Under the pieces are notes generated by a model. That model was not told the origin of the DNA and ran no database searches. It saw only the letters and a program-made list of their open reading frames with translations. Below, piece after piece: positions 61,379-64,000 of a DNA stretch of 64,000 bases. This DNA comes from Chloroflexaceae bacterium (GTDB taxonomy: Bacteria > Chloroflexota > Chloroflexia > Chloroflexales > Chloroflexaceae), in the NCBI GenBank assembly GCA_028282325.1, contig JANQID010000067.1, positions 1 to 64,000 of the forward strand, read 5' to 3'. The translations under genes and the position numbers were made by a program. How positions within the stretch are numbered: position 1 is the stretch's first letter; each line of letters opens with the position of its first letter.

Positions 61379-62280
61379 GCTTTCTCTCTCTCTTCCGCGC
61401 CGAATGGTTCAAGCTGTCGCGCCGCCCGTTGACCTGGATTTTGCTGGCGATTTTCCTGGCGCTGATGGTGGTGTATTTCGGGATGATCTTTCTGCTGGTC
61501 GCGCTCAACGATGGTATGTTCACCGGCGGCGAGAGTCAACTCAAGGTGCTGGCCGATTTCCAGGTGGAGCAATATCGCCGCTGGCTCAGTTTCCCCGGCG
61601 TTTTCGGCGCGACCTTCAGCCAGATCAACAGCATCGGCGGCATCTGCGCGATCGTCCTGACCGCCGGAGCGATGGGCAGCGAGTATAGCTGGGGGACGCT
61701 GCGGCTGCAACTCGCGCGTCACCCAAGGCGCGAGCGCTACCTGATCGCGAAGATCGTCGCCTTGCTTTTGCTGATCCTTGCGGGTATGGGCATCGTTCTC
61801 GTCTTCGGCGTCGGGCTAGGCTGGCTGTTCGGCTCGTTGCTGGGCGATGCGGGCAGCGTGGGTTTAGGCGACATCTTGGCGATTCCACTGGCGGTGGTGC
61901 GGGCGCTGGCAGTGATGACGCCGTACGTGATGTTCACGCTGGCCAGTTGTACCTTCGGGCGCTCGTTACTGGCCGGGGTCGCCGGCGGCTTGATCTTTCT
62001 CTCCGTCGATGTCAGTCTGGGCGGGATCACACTCTTTGTCGAACGCGACAGCCCGGCACTCCTCTTTTACAACCTGCTGCTTCAGCAAAACATCAACACG
62101 TTCGTCACGCTCAACAGCCGCAGTTTTGGTCTCAGCCCCGAACTGCTGGTCGCCAATCTTGATATGAACGTCTTGCCCTCGCCGCTGCAAGCGACGCTGC
62201 TGATCGCGCTGTATAGCATATCGTTTGGATTCGCGGCCTATTGGTGGCTGGCGCGCCGAGATATTCCAGGGGCGAGTTGA
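61375..62280 (+). CDS. ABC-2 type permease
   Basis: This 301-residue membrane protein starts MSFLSLFRAEWFKLSRRPLT, the typical cytosolic start of ABC-2 permeases, and has six helices (about residues 20-42, 85-110, 125-155, 170-195, 200-220, 265-290). An extracytoplasmic loop between helices one and two carries GESQLKVLADFQVEQYRR. It works with the ATPase encoded just upstream (4-bp overlap). Substrate unknown. A small unknown gene follows 3 bp later. Confidence 0.86.
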   Translation: MSFLSLFRAEWFKLSRRPLTWILLAIFLALMVVYFGMIFLLVALNDGMFTGGESQLKVLADFQVEQYRRWLSFPGVFGATFSQINSIGGICAIVLTAGAMGSEYSWGTLRLQLARHPRRERYLIAKIVALLLLILAGMGIVLVFGVGLGWLFGSLLGDAGSVGLGDILAIPLAVVRALAVMTPYVMFTLASCTFGRSLLAGVAGGLIFLSVDVSLGGITLFVERDSPALLFYNLLLQQNINTFVTLNSRSFGLSPELLVANLDMNVLPSPLQATLLIALYSISFGFAAYWWLARRDIPGAS

Positions 62281-62283
62281 GTT

Positions 62284-62805
62284 ATGTTACATGGGTCGGT
62301 TGAAAAGATATTGACGTATGTGCAGGTGGCGCCATTCCCGCATGGTAGCGCGGCAACGTTTGGGATCACGAGCGCCTTGACTTCGCATATGGCCGTCAGG
62401 ATGCTGGCGCGCCGCAAAGCTATCGCCGGAACGCTCCTCGGTTGTATTGCCCTTGCCGCGCTGGGGGTGGCGATTTTCGCCGAAGCCGACGCCCGCTCGC
62501 GCTTTCAGGAGTACAAGCGCATCCGGGCGCTGCTGGAACGCTATGGCTGGAAGCGTCGCATCATTGACCCGGTCTCTTTCTCGCGCTGCCAGCGCGACAC
62601 GGCTCAGGTAGCCGCGATCAAGGCCGGATACGGCGCGCAAATCAAGCGCTACTTCTACGACCGCGGCTATCGCTGGTATCACGTGGTTCCCGATGCGCTG
62701 CTAAAAGATCCACTGTACCTCTTCAGCCGCCAGTTTATCCGCAGCAGCTTCTTTGTGAAGACATACAACGCGCGGCGGCGAGCATCGTCGGAAACGAGGA
62801 TGTAG
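62284..62805 (+). CDS. Unknown small membrane-anchored protein after the ABC exporter
   Basis: This protein of up to 173 residues (ATG 62284; ATG 62389 is an alternative giving 138) has one membrane helix (GTLLGCIALAALGVAIFAEA). It is followed by a basic, aromatic segment, RIIDPVSFSRCQRDTAQVAA and RYFYDRGYRWYHVVPDALLK. No family is assigned. The 3-bp gap from the permease suggests membership of the same operon. It might assist the exporter at the membrane. Confidence 0.6.
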   Translation: MLHGSVEKILTYVQVAPFPHGSAATFGITSALTSHMAVRMLARRKAIAGTLLGCIALAALGVAIFAEADARSRFQEYKRIRALLERYGWKRRIIDPVSFSRCQRDTAQVAAIKAGYGAQIKRYFYDRGYRWYHVVPDALLKDPLYLFSRQFIRSSFFVKTYNARRRASSETRM

Positions 62806-62942
62806 CTTTACGCGCTACATCCACATACGTAGGTCGTCCGAACTCTTTAGCAAACCGCCGGATCCGCGCAGTTCATCGCACCCTCTGATACGATCGAACA
62901 TCGAACAATGTGGGACACCGACTGAAGATTGAAACATCCCGA

Positions 62943-62975
62943 CAAAAAGCGGGGACTCAATTGACCCCCGCTTTG
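62943..62975 (-). terminator. Intrinsic terminator of the RNA-binding-protein gene
   Basis: On the minus strand aaagcgggg pairs with ccccgcttt and TTTT follows, a good terminator 40 bp after the stop of the RRM protein gene. Confidence 0.82.
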
Positions 62976-63014
62976 ATGCCAGCCTGTGCCATATACAGGT
63001 GAGATTACGGCAAA

Positions 63015-63335
63015 TCAGTAGCGATTCCGGCGATCCGAGAAGCTATCGCGCCGACCGCGACCGCCGCCGAAGCCGCCGCGTTCGCCCCGACTCTTATCCT
63101 CGGCCTCATTGACGCGCAAGTTGCGGCCATCGATCTCGTAGCCATCGGTTGCGCGGATAACCGCCGCCGTATCTTCAGCCTCGATCTCGACAAAACCAAA
63201 ACCGCGCGAGCGGCCGGTGTCGCGATCGCTAATCACGCGCGCGCTCTGCACCTCTCCGTGGGCGTTGAAGATCTCGGTAAGCTCGGCATCACCGATGCTC
63301 CAGGGCAAGTTTCCGACAAATAGCTTAACCAACAT
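63015..63335 (-). CDS. Glycine-rich RRM RNA-binding protein
   Basis: This 106-residue protein has a single RNA recognition motif (about residues 1-78): RNP2 is KLFVGNLPW and RNP1 is GRSRGFGFVEIE. A Gly/Arg-rich tail (GGFGGGRGRRDSFSDRRN) follows. Such small RRM proteins in cyanobacteria and Chloroflexota are often cold-induced and bind RNA. The ATG at 63335 has AAGGAG 8 bases upstream; the ATG at 63341 is too close. The following 300 bases to the tRNA genes hold no other gene. Confidence 0.9.
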   Translation of the reverse strand: MLVKLFVGNLPWSIGDAELTEIFNAHGEVQSARVISDRDTGRSRGFGFVEIEAEDTAAVIRATDGYEIDGRNLRVNEAEDKSRGERGGFGGGRGRRDSFSDRRNRY

Positions 63336-63629
63336 GGTCATTCTCCTTAATACACAAATAGACCGGCGACCGGCGCAAACACACCGTCGCTGCATGAAAA
63401 ATCAACAAATCACTCAACCGGACGGGAGCCATGCTTCTAGCTCATTCGATCCAGCATGCACAACGTATATTCTTTGGGCGATGAAAGTTCTGCTGCGTAC
63501 TCAGGAGGATGCCGTGAATAGTTAAGGCGAGGCTTACAGCGCAATACGTTGGTGAACCTGCAAAGTATACCATGCTTTTGTGAAAATGAAAACGCCGCCA
63601 ACCGCATTCTGTGCGATCGACGGCGCGAC

Positions 63630-63705
63630 TGGTGGAGCGAAGGAGACTCGAACTCCTGACCCCCTGCGTGCAAAGCAGGTGCTCTCCCAACTGAGCTACC
63701 GCCCC
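63630..63705 (-). tRNA. tRNA-Ala (anticodon TGC)
   Basis: Reading the minus strand, ggggcggtagctcagttggg forms the acceptor and D arm, cctgctttgcacgcagg the anticodon arm with anticodon TGC, and aggagttcgagtctcct the T arm. The acceptor stem closes and CCA is encoded (63630-63632). Confidence 0.97.
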
Positions 63706-63790
63706 AATTGAATTGATGCAACGCATGGAAAATGGAGAATGAAACGCGGAGCCTGCGCTTGATTACTCCGGCCTTCATTCTCCATCAAAA

Positions 63791-63867
63791 TGGTGGGCGT
63801 ACCTGGACTCGAACCAGGGACCTCAATCTTATCAGGATTGCGCTCTAACCAGCTGAGCTATACGCCC
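63791..63867 (-). tRNA. tRNA-Ile (anticodon GAT)
   Basis: On the minus strand gggcgtatagctcagctggt starts the acceptor and D arm, caatcctgataagattg is the anticodon arm with anticodon GAT, and cctggttcgagtccagg is the T arm. CCA is encoded (63791-63793). It lies upstream of tRNA-Ala on the same strand, about 85 bp away. Confidence 0.97.
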
Positions 63868-64000
63868 ACGTAAAGCAACATCGAGAATTATACCGCGAAC
63901 GCATGTCCATGTCAAGGCAATGATTACGTGCTGCGTTGAGGCAGGGCGATAGCGCCCCTCGATACGCGCTGAGCGCTACCCCATCCTGTCTTGTTGCGTC

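Noticed and set aside
63437-63778. Open reading frame across the tRNA-Ala region
   Set aside because: It covers the tRNA gene on the same strand and has no recognisable protein features.
63630-63867. tRNA-Ile and tRNA-Ala as part of an rRNA operon spacer
   Set aside because: The pair resembles the 16S-23S spacer arrangement, but no rRNA sequence flanks it on either side in this window.

Overview
The window looks like a piece of chromosome from a Roseiflexus-type filamentous anoxygenic phototroph (phylum Chloroflexota). This is an inference. It rests on the order nifH-nifI1-nifI2-nifB-nifD-nifK with no nifE/nifN, an archaeal-type mevalonate block (HMG-CoA reductase, archaeal HMG-CoA synthase, thiolase-like protein, DUF35 protein), a bacterial AP2-domain protein, large PAS/GAF hybrid kinases and GC-rich coding sequence. 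No rRNA or photosynthesis gene is present to settle the identity.

Layout. 1-3530: a frameshifted STAS remnant, then a TPP riboswitch with terminator controlling a thiamine-binding protein and a ThiXYZ-type ABC importer. 3530-5110: intergenic palindromes and a 113-bp inverted-repeat element abutting alanine dehydrogenase. 5122-18110 (minus strand): a HAD-family hydrolase, then a five-gene signalling operon (membrane STAS protein, three hybrid histidine kinases of which one carries a canonical LOV blue-light domain, and an HD-GYP response regulator), preceded by a PanE-like reductase. 18232-23260: a WD40-like lipoprotein, a candidate structured RNA, a zinc-ribbon/NUDIX/GNAT fusion and an FGGY sugar kinase.

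23261-33780 is the nitrogen-fixation and molybdenum region. A 930-bp leader region contains a degenerate tandem repeat and a 27-codon reading frame with a strong ribosome binding site. It is followed by nifH, two PII-like nifI genes, nifB, nifD, nifK, two small unknown proteins, a decayed modA copy, an intact modA, modB (no modC) and modD. This gives structural subunits, FeMo-cofactor precursor synthesis, post-translational nitrogen control and molybdate supply, but no NifEN scaffold in view.

33931-49756 holds a Uma2 nuclease, the mevalonate block, lexA with a divergent ROK kinase, a FecR-like membrane protein, AcpS, a fused NAD(P)HX repair enzyme, a pyrimidine-nucleoside phosphorylase, an FmdB zinc ribbon, HisG, PurM and PurC. 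Several intergenic spaces carry copies of one small inverted-repeat family. 49757-64000 holds an AP2-domain protein, an unknown gene behind repeated operator-like motifs, SMC, a three-gene operon (membrane protein, NmrA-like reductase, AhpD-like protein), a proline dipeptidase, an ABC exporter, an RRM RNA-binding protein and tRNA-Ala and tRNA-Ile genes.

The points most worth a second look are the NifEN-less nitrogenase cluster with its two small unknown genes, a thiolase homologue that lacks the expected catalytic residues, the LOV hybrid kinase operon, a possible new structured RNA at 20538-20731, and the dispersed intergenic inverted repeats.
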